Part shown: one piece after another, positions 23,516-35,225 of the stretch | Layout of the letters: the number at the start of each line of letters is the position of its first letter | Numbering within the stretch: the first letter of the stretch is position 1 | Assembly: GCA_963971425.1 (NCBI GenBank) | Contig: OZ020526.1 | Span: forward strand, 2,446,180-2,510,179 | Direction of reading: 5' to 3' | DNA: 64,000 nt | DNA from: Bryoerythrophyllum caledonicum | Taxonomy: Eukaryota; Streptophyta; Bryopsida; Pottiales; Pottiaceae | The notes under the pieces: model-generated | The model's database searches: none | Told to the model about the DNA's origin: nothing | The model's input: the letters and a program-made list of their open reading frames with translations, nothing else | Translations under genes and position numbers: made by a program

Positions 23516-24491
23516 CGGTCCAAATACAAAGAGAAATGGAAACTTAATTAGCAAATCCAGGAAATGAGAAGAATGAAAACATACAAAGTAAAAGTAAAAG
23601 AGATGGACATGCCTCAAATCGCTGAAATCCAAAAACCTCAAGTATGACACAACCAAATCGGTACAAGCACCACTCACTTCGTGCTTGCAAGTAGGGTTTC
23701 AAGACGCTCGACGTCCCTGACGTCCGGATGTCCGGACGGAGGACGTCCTTGGGCCTATGATCCTACGGGAAATCGAGGCATCAATGACTAGTGATTTTAG
23801 TCATTGTTGAGTCATAGATGACCTGTATTACTAGGGAATGACTAAGAAAATTTTTGTTCGGGCACAGTAATAGTTTTGAGTAATAGATTTCTGTAGTCAT
23901 TCTTTTTGCCACGTGGACTTCTCATCCATCTGCCTATGTGGCCCATCATCCCCGAACATTGATGAGTTGGCTACTGACGTGGATTTGAATGTGACATGGA
24001 ATTTATGGTGAATGATGATGTGGATTTTTGTGTGACGTGGAATTAAACGTGGCAGTTGACATGGACAATGACGTGGACAATGATGTGGACAATGATAGTT
24101 TTTTTGTGAACTGCCTAGTTATTGTTTAGTCATTGTTTAGTGTTAGTTTAGTAATTCCTTAATTATCCTGGTAGTGTAAATTTACCCATAATAGATATGC
24201 ATGTACTAATTTTAGTTTTGGTCTAGTTATTATTTGGTTACTGTGTGGTTTGAATGCAGTCATTCTATAGTTATTTGGTAGTTTTTTTGTACATTGTCAA
24301 ATTATTGTTTAGTCATTATGCAGTTTAGGTTGAGTCATTATGCAGTGTTAGTTTAGTAATTTCTTAGTTAATGTGGTAGTAATAAATTGCTTATAGGCTA
24401 TAATAAGATTGCAAGCACTAATTCTACTTCTACTCTAGTCATTATTTGGTTGTCAGTAAGAAACCACAGAAAAAGGTGCACACACAAAGAT

Positions 24492-25179
24492 TTAATCGTC
24501 TCCTTCGAATATCATAGTTGTAAAGAAAACAGGGTCAACATGTCCTTGATTGAACTCAGCTACTGTGGTTTGTTGCTGTCCCCGAGTAGTGGCTATCCCA
24601 GCATTTTCTCCACAAATGGACCGTGCCTGGAGAAACTCGGAGAGACATTCTAAGTGGTTCACTAAGTTTGCAATAACTCTGGCAGCCGTTCTCCTCTCCA
24701 CAAATATGATACACTTCACGTCCTTTTGTAATCTGTGAACAACGCCAATATATTTATCAGACGAAGCAAACAAAGGTCAAAATGCAAGAGCAACATTAAA
24801 TAACAGAAAATGATGTCTCACCTTTTTCGGAAAAGAATCACTACCAACTGATAGACCTTTGGAGTCAGATAACCTCTGTCCACTGCGCCTTGAAGTTCTT
24901 GTGCCGAGGAAGCCGTATTCCAGCTTGAGAAAAATTAAGACGCTACCTGGGTAAGATTCAACAAAATTAAGATATGATGTATAAAATTATATCAAGAGAG
25001 ACAGACAAACCTTCGGGTACAGCTGATTGCAAAGCATGCAAAGAGTCCTTCAGCAATGAGTCTCTGTTGCGTTTCAACCAATGTGCAGCATCTCCAAGCC
25101 CCTCAATGTCATTCAATCTTGAATCCACGTTGAATGTGTATTCAATAGCCTGCACAATCACCACGCAATCACCATGCAA
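24492..25179 (-). pseudogene. Captured Dicer-like (DCL) helicase fragment
   Basis: Three exon-like pieces on the - strand. 25179-24985 contains LLKDSLHALQSAVPEG. A piece near 24915-24835 reads ELQGAVDRGYLTPKVYQLVV then ILFRKR, next to a GTGAG donor. 24773-24492 reads VKCIIFVERRTAARVI, then TTRGQQQTTVAEFNQG and TTMIFEGDD. The order and motifs (IIFVERR.TA; RxQQ..TVAEF..G; then a degenerate T-S-x-x-E-E-G-x-D) match the second helicase lobe of plant Dicer-like proteins and its upstream linker. Motif V has lost its usual form, and there is no start or downstream RNase III region. Intron relics indicate capture at the DNA level. Confidence 0.6.
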
Positions 25180-25360
25180 TTACCATGCAACAAAACCAAG
25201 ATATGACTATCCGATCACCACACAGTAACTAGACAATCACCACCCAATCACAACATAATCACTACACAATCACTGCACAATCACTACACAATCACTACAC
25301 AGTCACTACACAATCACTACACAATCACTACACAATCACTACACAATCACTAGGGCAGAC
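25140..25360. repeat. Microsatellite, 11-bp unit ACAATCACTAC
   Basis: Imperfect head-to-tail copies of ACAATCACTAC and variants run through this stretch inside the CACTA element, most regular at 25255-25350. Confidence 0.8.
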
Positions 25361-25479
25361 AGATACGGTTCTTCAAGAGCAATTTGGTTATTCATAAACT
25401 AGGTAGAGTTTCTGGCAACTCACCTTCCATCTTCGAAAATTCCATCACCAAGAACCAAATTATTTCTACCAAATCACAA

Positions 25480-26100
25480 TCGCTATTTCCCCTCAACATC
25501 AATGCAACGAAGATGCGCATGAGATACAAACTTACTTGTTAACTGATTCAAAGCTGATCTTCCAGTGCGGTTCAACTCCTTGCCTGCCGCCAGCTCCTGC
25601 AACGGCTTCTCCCACGCCGCCGCAAAAGCTCTCACTGCGCCCTCACCTCTGCCTCCCCTCCCGCTCGTCCGCAATGCACCTCCGAAACCCACTTCTTCGA
25701 GATTCACTGCTTCGAGATTTTGAGAGAGAACTATCTCAAACCCTATCTCATTACTGCCTTTGATTGTCCCCAAATTGAGGTGCTTCGGAAGCCCACAGAT
25801 CGTTCCAATACCAACCCACACAACCCTCACAGACCTTGCTTGAATCAAGGCAGACACACGCATACACGACCTCACAAAACCCATGCCCTCAGAGAAGCTT
25901 CGCCACCAACAACCACACACATACAACGGCGGGCGCGAAGAGACAAAAAACTAGTGAAGGCCACAACGTCCACGGTTGATGCGATGGCAGATCCTGCAGG
26001 CAAGAGAAGCAACAACAGCAAGCAAGAGAAGCGACAACACCTTCCTCGTCACCGGCTACACATTGCCGCCGTGAGCTTGGTGGCCGAGCGGCGCTAGACC
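25480..26100. other. GC-rich segment of the CACTA element, no assigned gene
   Basis: Base composition is higher in GC than the surroundings. Open frames occur on both strands (for example - 25926-25483, with GGRGEGAVRAFAAAWEKPLQ). They may derive from the 5' part of a captured gene, possibly the same one as the Dicer-like piece, but I recognise no domain. Confidence 0.3.
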
Positions 26101-26869
26101 AACGCAAGTCCCCCTCGCAAACGCACACTCTAGAAGCGTGCTGGAAAATGCCACAAGCTTGATGGCTGAGTAGTGCAATCCGCAGCCTCCAGGAGCTTTT
26201 GAAAAGAAGAAAACCCTGGTGGACAAGGTGGCGACTAAGTAGTGGTAGCAATTTTAATGTAAAAAAATCAGCCTAACAAAATTGCTCATAACTTTAGCAT
26301 CAAAACGAATTAGAAGATTTAACATATATCGATGGAATCTCCTTGAAAAAACACATAAGTTGGTCACCTCACTCGATAGAACTGGTGCAAAATTGATAAA
26401 GATATGCCTCCTCAAACTTTCAACCAAAACTCAAGAAATCTGCCCAAAATTATTCGCTATAACTTTTTATTTTAGACGAATTTGAAGATGGGTAAGGTGC
26501 CATTGGAAGTGTCTTTTCAAATCAGTTTAGATAGGCACCAGAAACTCTCAAATTGGACAAAAATTGCCCCCGAAATCATCATTTGAAAATTCAACCTTGA
26601 AAAAATCAGCCCAACATGGAAGGTTTGCTTTTGACATGTGGCGAGATTTGGGTGACTTGCAATGAAATGTGGCATATGATATTGTTACATAACCAACACT
26701 AAATGTCAATATGTTAAAATGTAATAAGGGCAAAAGCTACAGAAATTGACAATTAGTGTTTAAATTGACATTTAATGTTGTTACATTAGTAGGGTAATTG
26801 ACATTTAGAGTTTAAGTTCGTAAATAGTGTTGCGAACACTAATGAACATCATTAGTGTAGTGGAGACTA

Positions 26870-27330
26870 AGTAGATATCCATCTACGTTAGCAACTTTCT
26901 AAAAGTATCCTCAAGTTAGTTATAAAATATATTACTGCACCAAGTAATATTTTAGTGACGCAATGATTTGTGCGGAATGTATTACTAAGGAATTACTGGA
27001 ATATAATCCAAGTCATCACCTATTTGCCACATCAGCAATGTCCAACAAAAGTAGACATCCATCTACGTCAGCAACTTTCTAAAAAGTATTCCCGATATAT
27101 TTTTTAGTTATAAAATATATCACTACACCAAGTAATATTCTAGTGACGCAGTGATTTGTGCCGAATGTATTACTAAGGAATTATTGGAATACAATCCAAG
27201 TCATCACCTATTTGCCACATCAGCAATGTCCAACAGAAGTAGACATCCATCTACTTCAGCAATTTTCTAAAAATATCCATGAGTTTTTTTTGAGTTCTAT
27301 CTTATATTACTATAGCTAGTTATTTTCTAG
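26870..27330. repeat. Three subterminal repeats of 180-188 bp in the CACTA element
   Basis: Units starting at a CATCCATCTAC(G/T)T word (near 26880, 27060 and 27248) each continue with AGCAACTTTCTAAAA, a TAAAATATAT(T/C)ACT stretch, and CAAGTCATCACCTATTTGCC. Subterminal repeat arrays are a feature of CACTA elements and usually bind the transposase. Confidence 0.75.
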
Positions 27331-28076
27331 TGAGAGAGTAATTCTTTTCAAACGTATCACTAATGAATCACTAAAGCACAACCCTAGTCAGTCACCTTCT
27401 TGCCATGTCAACACTACCGGATGAAGCATGGATGAAAACACAAGGATGACGATATGAACGATGTTGGCTGTCACATGGTTCTCATCACCTCTCTGCCCGC
27501 GAAAACTTAAATAACTGTAAAATGACTAGGGCAGCTAACTAGCTAGATCCGGGCAGCGTCTGCAGATCCTGAGTAATTTTGTAGTAATTGTTTTCTGGCT
27601 AGTCATTTGTGTTGTAGTCATTTATAGGCCGATTTCCCGTAGTGTGAGGACGTCCGGTGACATAGCAAGTTTCGTCAGTTTACTCGGGGGTAAATAGCCG
27701 TCCGCAGCCCCGGCCGATCGCCCATTCCGTCCGCTTGGGCCGACCGCACGGCCGTCCGCTTCGGGCGACCGGCGTCCGTCGTACGCCGCCCAGCGGACGG
27801 CCTTCTCACGACAGCTCCCCCGTCCGCTATTAGATTGACATTCTATCGTCTCCCAACGGTCAGAATCACCGTGAGTATAAGGAAAACAACACATGGAGCC
27901 TCACTTCACTTCTGAACTTTTGTTTCCCAAGAGCTTTGAGCTGCATTATGTATCCATTGCTTGGTAATTATTGAGTTCAAAAGTCTTGAATATCAGAGTT
28001 TCTTTAGGAACTCCTGATATTTCTTCCACATACTACCTATCACGTTCGTTCATTTCTCGATACTATACCCATCAAA

Positions 28077-30365
28077 ATGGCCACCAAACCTTGGTCTCCT
28101 TGGTATATCGAAATCACTATGGTGCAAGGCAAGAAGACCGACTTCCTCCAATGCAATCTTTGTCACCGCATTTTTGCAAGAAGTCTAGAACGACAGCTAA
28201 GTCATCTCGGATACGAAGAACTCCCTGGCAAGCGCAATAGTGGTGTTCGCCTCTGCACCAAATTGACAATCCGCGTACAGACTTTATTTTAAAATTGTCA
28301 TGGCTATTATCTGAAATACAATGGAGATTTTTTCTCCGAACATTGCCCCACCCCACCATTGAAACTTGCGCCTCCCTCAGAATATAGCACACTCAAGTCC
28401 ACTGGTGGAGATTCTTGTGTAGGCTCCACTCTAGCTCCCCCCGTGATTTTACCATCAACCATGGTTGAACCGACCCCCACCTTCCACGACTTCACCGAAC
28501 AAGGGAGTGTAGGTGCCACCTTCCCCAGATTGGTGAGGCAATCCATGCTCGAAGAGGGCTTTCAAGAAGTGGAGCGGCGGGAGCTGGACAAAGTGTGGAC
28601 GAAGTTTTTCTACGAAGCAAACGTGCCGTTTACTATAGCACGGAATGTTGCGTTCAAGGAAGTCGTGATGAAGACTGCCTCTTTGAAAAAACCATATATT
28701 CCACCTTCTTACCATGCCATTCGGACAAGGTTGTTGGAACAAACGAAGGCTAATTTGGAAGTAAAACTTAATAAAAGAATATTTGAGAGTGTTCGGAAGT
28801 TCGGATGAACTCTAGCCATAGTTGGATGGACATCTGTGACTAGTCGCCCTTTGTGCAATGCAATGCTCGTGTCTCCTGTTGGAGAGTTCTTCCTAGGAGC
28901 TGTAGATACTACGGGCAAAGAAAAGAACGCTGCGTACCTGACATCCATCATGTTCAAGTTCATTGAACAAGTTGGCCCCCACAACATTGTTCAGGTGTGT
29001 ACTGACAATGCTCCAGTTATGCTCAATGCCTCAGAATTAGTCATCAAGCAATATCCACACATATACATTCAAGGATGTGCCGCGCATGCCATGGACTAAT
29101 TGTTGGAGGACTGGAGGAAGGCTACATGGATAAAAGAAACTCTCGACAAAGCCAAGTTCTTGGTTAAGTTTGTCAAGAATCGGCAAATGCCCTTCGCCGT
29201 GTTTCGTAAACACGAGGCCAAGTTCAGCCTATTGCTGCCCGGGCAAACAAAATTTGCATGTAATTTCACAATGATAGATCGCCTGTTGAAGGTCAAGGAA
29301 TCATTGGAGCAAACGTCGTTGATCCTGAATGGTGGGCATACGCCTCAAAGAAGTCACTCTCGGCTAAAGATAAACTAATCATCTCTCGAGCCATCAAAAG
29401 AGTGGTTCTAGATGAGCGTTTTTGGGAGCGGTGCACAAACTTCCAGGAGATGGTAGCCAATGTAGTGTATGCGCTTCGGGAATTTGATGCCAAGGAACCT
29501 TCCATGCCCAAAGTTTTGCACATACTTCGCGACCTCGAGAAGCATGTCCTAGCGTTGCGTAATGAACCATTTTGTCTCGATAGCGATTTAGCGGTCATTG
29601 TTGAGGACGAGTTCTATGCACGGAAACGGATGATGACAATGGATTTACATTCCGCCCGTGCACTTCTCAATCCTTATTAACTCTATGACGAAGAGTTGGC
29701 CGATGATCCGGATGTCATCACGGCATGCAAACGAGTACTACAAAAGCTATGTACTCCTAAGACTTACCCGAACGTGGTGAACGAGTTCCTAGCATTTCGA
29801 AACAAGGAAATACCATTCCATGACATGTTGGATCCTAAGGACCAAAAAGTTCTCCGTATGCTTGGTGGGATTTTGAAGGTGCTTGTGGAAAACTCTTTGC
29901 ATTAATTGCAAAGAGAATACCAACGCACACAGTGTCATCTTCTTCTTGCGAACGCAATTGGAGTAGGTACTCTTTCGTCCATGACAAGAAACATAATCGG
30001 TTACTACTGGGAAGGGCTGATGACTTGGTCTTTGTGAATATGAACTCGAAGCTGCTTGTGAATGCAAAGTTGACGGATGAGAAGAGGTAGTACGCGGAGA
30101 ACTTGGATTTAGAGGATCCACAACCACGTGAGTCGGATGACCCGAAATAATCTGACGATTCAAGCACTGGTGCCCTTGCCAATTACGATGTAGAGCATCT
30201 AGACAATGGCATCGATAGCAGTCCTTCTCAACGTATGGATCATACTCACGACGCCCCAATCACCGAGTATGATTTTGTCGATGATGACGTTCTTGTAGAA
30301 AAAGAAGATGACTTGTTGCCCATAGCGCGGTTTATGAATGAAGACGGCATGGTCAATAGCAAATA
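28077..30365 (+). pseudogene. hAT transposase (BED finger, DUF659, dimerisation domain), decayed
   Basis: In order: a BED-type zinc finger (FLQCNLCHRIF ... H) at 28077-28250; a Pro/Ser-rich linker and the region before DUF659 (VERRELDKVWTKFFYEANVP, 28570-28640); a DUF659-like block with GWTSVTSRPLCNAMLV, VQVCTDNAPVMLNA and IQGCAAHAMD (28820-29098); a helical region to 29680; and the C-terminal hAT dimerisation signature SSSCERNWSRYSFVHDKKHN (about 29935-29995), then an acidic tail to 30365. In-frame stops at about 28806, 29097, 29678 and 30089 and at least one frameshift make it non-functional as it stands. It lies inside hAT-2, about 0.4 kb (CACTA excluded) from the left end, in the orientation expected for its transposase. 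Confidence 0.85.
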
Positions 30366-31141
30366 ATATCCTTCGTCGTGGACCGACTCTGCTTCCGGAA
30401 GACACAAAGGACAATGGAGGAGAAGATTTATCATCCTCACGTGCAACGGCACTACACGGGCAAAAAACGCAAGGGCTCTCAGTGAAGAGTGTTGAGGAAG
30501 GCAAATACCACGGTCTCGCACTTGGGGAGAATTCCGAGCAAACAACAAAAGAGCCATTCCTAGACGACACGGTTGTTCTCGGAGAGAAAACTATGGAGGG
30601 CGGTACTTATGGCGGTACAAGGATTCCCATTCATGTCACGGAGAAGAAGGCATCTTCCTCTAAGGATCAACCGTCCTTGCATGGTCGCGCGTCGCGGTCT
30701 CTATTTGCAACCCCTCTTGCAACGGTCACTACAACCAATTTGAAATCCTCCCATGGTTTGGTGTCCCATTCAAAACATGTGGGACCCCGAACGCTGCAAC
30801 GCCAATCCGATGGCATAGCTAGTGATGGCAATGTACCTCTGTCTAAGCTCTTCATACATCACCCCAAGGTTCAAGGAGGTTTAGGGTTACAACCTAGGCG
30901 GCCTATAAACGACACGAAAAAACGTAAAGCTCCCATGCATCCATTTCTTCGCACGCGACCTAGTAATCTCACCGATGTCATTGGAACTTGCAAGAGATTC
31001 AAAACCATTGAAACATTGTCGATCAAACGGAGAATCAAACAAGAAGCCATTACCGATTATGAAGATAATCCTTCCGGATCTAGTGGAGCTGAAATAAAAG
31101 GAAACAGCGATTACAAACTTCCAACCGACATGAATGAGTAG
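30338..31141 (+). CDS. Unassigned 267-aa open frame downstream of the hAT transposase
   Basis: An intact frame, Ser/Thr/Lys-rich, with a basic segment near its C terminus (RRPINDTKKRKAPMHPFLR, residues about 185-205), a possible nuclear localisation signal. It overlaps the end of the transposase tail in another frame. It could be a separate small protein of the element or a shifted extension of the transposase. I recognise no domain. Confidence 0.35.
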   Translation: MKTAWSIANNILRRGPTLLPEDTKDNGGEDLSSSRATALHGQKTQGLSVKSVEEGKYHGLALGENSEQTTKEPFLDDTVVLGEKTMEGGTYGGTRIPIHVTEKKASSSKDQPSLHGRASRSLFATPLATVTTTNLKSSHGLVSHSKHVGPRTLQRQSDGIASDGNVPLSKLFIHHPKVQGGLGLQPRRPINDTKKRKAPMHPFLRTRPSNLTDVIGTCKRFKTIETLSIKRRIKQEAITDYEDNPSGSSGAEIKGNSDYKLPTDMNE

Positions 31142-31149
31142 GAAAATTT

Positions 31150-31640
31150 GGCCCATTTACGTAGTATGCGTTCACCGCACTTATTTTTATTGTAAATAGT
31201 GTAGTTCGAGTTTAGGATACTTTATAGTCGTTCCGCGTATGCATTGAAAGCTTCTATTGTCTCAATTGATTTTTGGATTTATTCCAAATATCAATAAAGT
31301 TTTTTCATATATGCACAAGTTTTACATCCATCTCTTTTGCTATTCTATTGTCTTGTGTTTTGTGTATGGATTTAGTCAACCCATACGAAATGACTTAAAC
31401 ATAACATTCTTATTGTGTACAGAATGTACTTCGAGTTTGCAAACTTTTATTCATTTCACTGCTTCGCCTCATGCACAACATTTCTAACATCCACATACAA
31501 TTGAAGAATTAACAAGTTGACAATATATCTTACAGATTGTAAACCTTTATTTCAAAAAGTATGTCCCACCACGGCATGCTTGCAACTTCCTGCCACACCA
31601 TTCCTTAAACAACAACTACGCTAAGCTTTACATTCATCTA
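31150..31640. other. Spacer between convergent hAT-2 genes
   Basis: AT-rich, non-coding interval between the + strand transposase block and the end of the RING-H2 block. No feature seen. Confidence 0.4.
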
Positions 31641-31647
31641 CCACATT

Positions 31648-34600
31648 CTATTGCCTTGAAGAAGAAGGCTCGTCGGTATGATCTGTTCGAGTGCTACTAC
31701 GAGTCCGCGGTCTCTCGCTTGACTTAAAAATCATAACCCCCTCTTCGTACTCTCGATCCACGGCTGCAATTTCCCTATACATCTCCGACCACCAACTATC
31801 GTCGTTGCCATTGCTATCATCGCTCTTCCGCTTCCCGCCAGGATCCACCTTCTTCGCTACAAAGATTTCCATGGCCTCTTTTATTCGTTCAACCACCTTC
31901 TTCACAAAAACGTCATTCTCTGGGAATGACACCAATAATTTTCTTTCGGGTTTTTGTAGCACGTTCCGCCAATAGCCAATGATGACGCCAATTCTTCGAT
32001 CAAATGTTTGCACCGCATCCCAATAAGAACAGTCTACGTCTTTAAAAGAATCCTCTTCCGTTGAACTTCGTAGCTTTGCGGCCTCTTCCAACTTTGAAAG
32101 GACCAGGGCTCTTCCCACCAAAGTACGATTGTACTTCTTGTACTCATCTTCCAATTCAATGCCAACGTTTACCTCATGCCACACACCATCTTCTATCTTC
32201 GCAACTCTCCTTGGAGGAAATCGGAAGAAACGCTTGTGCTCAGTGCCCCAATGCCTCCCAAAGTTGTGGCAAAACAACTCTTGTTGCTCGCCATCTTCAA
32301 TCTCTCGCGCCCGTATCTCCACCTCATAATCTTGTGTCATCCAAAAGAATGGATCAATTTCCATCCCATACTCCTCGTATAGTTGGTGACAAGAAAACTC
32401 ACTATTCCACATAAGTCGTTTTCCCCAGTCATGATAGTTCTGGGATTTCTTCGGAAGTTGATCCAAGGGGAGATTCCATCGGTTAAACTTGTACCCCGGT
32501 CGCATAACATCTTGTATCCCCATCACTTCGTAGAATCTTGTGCTAATTGGAGAGCAACACATAGGACACGCAGATTATATCATAGAACTTGCGGAAATGC
32601 AAGTAATATGAAAGTTATGGCCACATTGGCCCAACATTACGCTCCCTCCAGATCGAAATGATCTTGGCACAAGCTGCATTTGATATTGAGGAATGCCAAG
32701 GCAGGGTCGCAAGTATGGATTACTCTTCGCTTCGATTCTACAACATGTGATGAAAAGATATTGTAGGGCACCCATCCTTCCTCCACTTTCACAGCCCAGT
32801 CAATACCATGACTCTTTTCCTTCCGATGATAGTTTGTGCGATCCATCATTTCTAGTACATCACTCCAAATAGTAACCTTTGTGGACTCATGTCCTCGTTA
32901 TCCAACGAATTTCTTGTATCTCTCCAATGAGGTATCCACGAGTTCACATGATTCTTGTGATTCGGAGGCAAATTTCTTGAGATCATGTTGTGCTTTCGAG
33001 ACCATGGTCTCCCTGTCCTGAAGGCGATGAACCCAGCCCAACCAAAGCATTGTGTTCTCGTTGCATAGTGTGTCGTCCACCGATCTCAATGTCCTCCGCA
33101 GTGTCTCTAATTCCGCTCGTGCCTTATTTCTCTCCTTATTTGTCACCTCCAACTTCTGTAACATCGATTCCATCTCCCCCTCACATTCCATTATTGCCTT
33201 TCTTTTTCCATGCGCTTCTGGCCGTACTTGGCTACTCCCAGTTGGTAATGCCAATTGAACAGAAGAGGACTCAGCCAGTGTGCTAGATTTGACCGGTGTG
33301 GCATCCTCTACATCGTTCCCTCCAAATTTGGAAAGAGAAAGGTCTTCCAAAATTCCGGCGCTGTCCTCAATTATCACCACATCCACCTCCCGAACCTGTG
33401 CATTCATCTTCTCCGACATCTTCTTAAGGACTCTCTCACTGGCCTCCAACTCCCGCTTGTTCCCTTCCAACTCAGATTTAAGTTGTTTAATGAGGGCTTC
33501 ATTTTTTTTGGCCTCATTCTCCAAATTTATCACTTTCTGAGTTAGCACGATCTTGTCTTGTAACATTGGCGTTATAGAGGAAGCCAATGTGTTGAAGTCA
33601 TCTGCGGTTCGTAGCACACTCGGAGTGATACTTGAAAACGTATGAGTCATTTTAAGAAGAGAGAAGCCATTGCTGCAAGAATTTCGGCCCCGTCCATCAA
33701 ATTATGTGCCACTCTCACTACTCCATGTATTTGGGCCCATTTGCTCGAATCACTTCGCAGATCGGCTGAATGACCAAATTCTGTTGCTTGAATGCACGCT
33801 TCAGTCCACTTAACACTCAAGTCGAGCAAGTCTTTGAACTTATCCTTGTTTGGCATTGTTCGAAGCATTTTTTCAATATTGGAAATCATATCCTTGTAAA
33901 TCATTGGATCATTGGAATCTGGTTCCAATATTTCTCGCGTTGAAGTGTTTGGCCTGGCATCCATTGTTTCTAATGCCATGCCTTCCAAAGTTTCAACGTT
34001 TGGAACAACAGTTTCTTCTCCATCCATATTCTCCCCCCCTCGTTCCGCGTTATCATCCTCTTCACCTCTTACAAACACAATATTCGGAATATTTGATTGT
34101 ACGGGGTCTTCTATCGTCGTTATCTCCAAAGTCTATTTGGAAATTGTGGTTGACAATATATTGTCGACCACAATATCCAAATGTTTGTCAGACTCCATCA
34201 CAACGGCAACCTCCTCCACCGATGGTTGTATTTTTGGCATGGTATCCAACGTGGTCATCTGACGAGGCTTTTTCTTCAACTCCTCCAAAATAGCCTTGGT
34301 CAAGGTCGATTCATGATTGAATAAATTACGAATATGCTTCTGATTTCGCCCAATTCTAAGCGGATATTGTATAGTAGACGGAAACGTGCTCCAATCCACC
34401 TTTTGTTTCAACACGACCTCGGTGTATACCATTGATAGTAGGATGTAATTAAAAAATCCTTTGCTTCTTGGGCGATTTCCAAACAAAGCCCGCCAAACCT
34501 CCTCCGCACGATAAATGAAGTGGTCATCTTTGCACATCCGCGGCTTATAAGCAAAGTAAGTCGTATGACTTATGTGGCAATCTCTTGGCCAAAGATTATC

Positions 34601-34740
34601 GATGTGGTACATCTTCACGTGTTTCTTGCATGTCTTGGATACCTAGTAATCCTCCATTTCAGCCTCCCAACCTTCCTCCGCTTGAATGTCTTCATTGTCC
34701 AAAATCTCCCACCGTAGATCATGAGTAGCACCTTTCTCTT
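31648..34740 (-). pseudogene. hAT-2 cargo: coiled-coil and RING-H2 protein, broken
   Basis: A string of - strand open segments (34618-34133, 34129-33647, 33650-32898, 32849-32637, 32775-32575, 32562-31648) reads as one protein or two adjacent ones. N-terminal part: a conserved-looking block (DDHFIYRAEEVWRALFGNRP). Then an acidic region, and a long coiled coil (VINLENEAKKNEALIKQLKS onward). Then a RING-H2 finger spread over a frameshift and a stop: CSLCQDHFDLEGA, QCGHNFHITC, CPMC, giving the C3H2C3 spacing. A 300-residue C-terminal segment follows (FNRWNLPLDQLP ... WWSEMYREIAAVD). At least one frameshift (near 32640) and stops near 34130 and 32575 break it. RING-H2 proteins are usually E3 ubiquitin ligases. 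Being inside hAT-2 on the opposite strand makes this cargo; whether it moved with the element is inferred. Confidence 0.6.
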
Positions 34741-34819
34741 TGAACCGTTTCTTCGATCCTCCCGTTTCAATTTCATTCACATCCTCCACCACGATCTCCT
34801 TCTCATTGCCATGATAACG

Positions 34820-35160
34820 CTTGTTTTAAAAAAAAACAAGCGCGGACACTTCGGTATTAATTCGTGAATGAATGGTCTGGGAAATTAAGAAACGGTTTAT
34901 CCGGTCACAATAAAAGGACCCCCGTCTCCTCACCTAGTAAGAGCAACAAGTATAGAAAACTGCAACTGCAGCACATCCGACTCGGCATGAGAGGAAAGGA
35001 AGTGAGGAAAAAGAAGTGGCCATCGGCATGTATATGCGGACGGCCGCCTAACCTAACTGGGCGGCCGTCCGAATCGGCCGTCGGCCGAGCCTGGCCGAGC
35101 CTGGCTGACCGCGCTGGCAGGCTGGCCGGCCGCCAACCTCCTCGGACTGTTATATTTTCC
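34820..35160. repeat. Internal GC-rich GCCGTCCG array of hAT-2
   Basis: 35030-35150 is rich in CGGACGGCC/GGCCGTCCG and GGCCGAGCCTGGC words like those in the subterminal arrays. It may mark an old end of another related element, or a promoter-like region of the - strand cargo. Confidence 0.4.
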
Positions 35161-35225
35161 TTTTTTTTAACCACTTTTTCTCCTTTTTTTCCTTTATTAA
35201 AAGTAATGTAAGGTGTTAATCTCGA

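Larger units (their letters stand above)
23761..27644. mobile_element. CACTA element with captured Dicer-like fragment, 3884 bp
   Basis: The right end, read inward, is CACTACGGGAAATCGG. The left end is TCCTACGGGAAATCGAGG, the same repeat with two substitutions in the first three bases. A 3-bp duplication TGA flanks it (23758-23760 and 27645-27647). It interrupts the left subterminal array of hAT-2, so it is younger than that insertion. Interior: TAGTCATT-rich left region, a Dicer-like helicase fragment (24490-25180, -), an 11-bp microsatellite (25140-25360), a Pro/Ala-rich region (25480-26100) and three 180-188 bp repeats near the right end. Confidence 0.82.

Noticed and set aside
25255..25355. 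CRISPR-like regular short repeats
   Set aside because: Head-to-tail 11-bp units without spacers in a eukaryotic transposon; a simple microsatellite.
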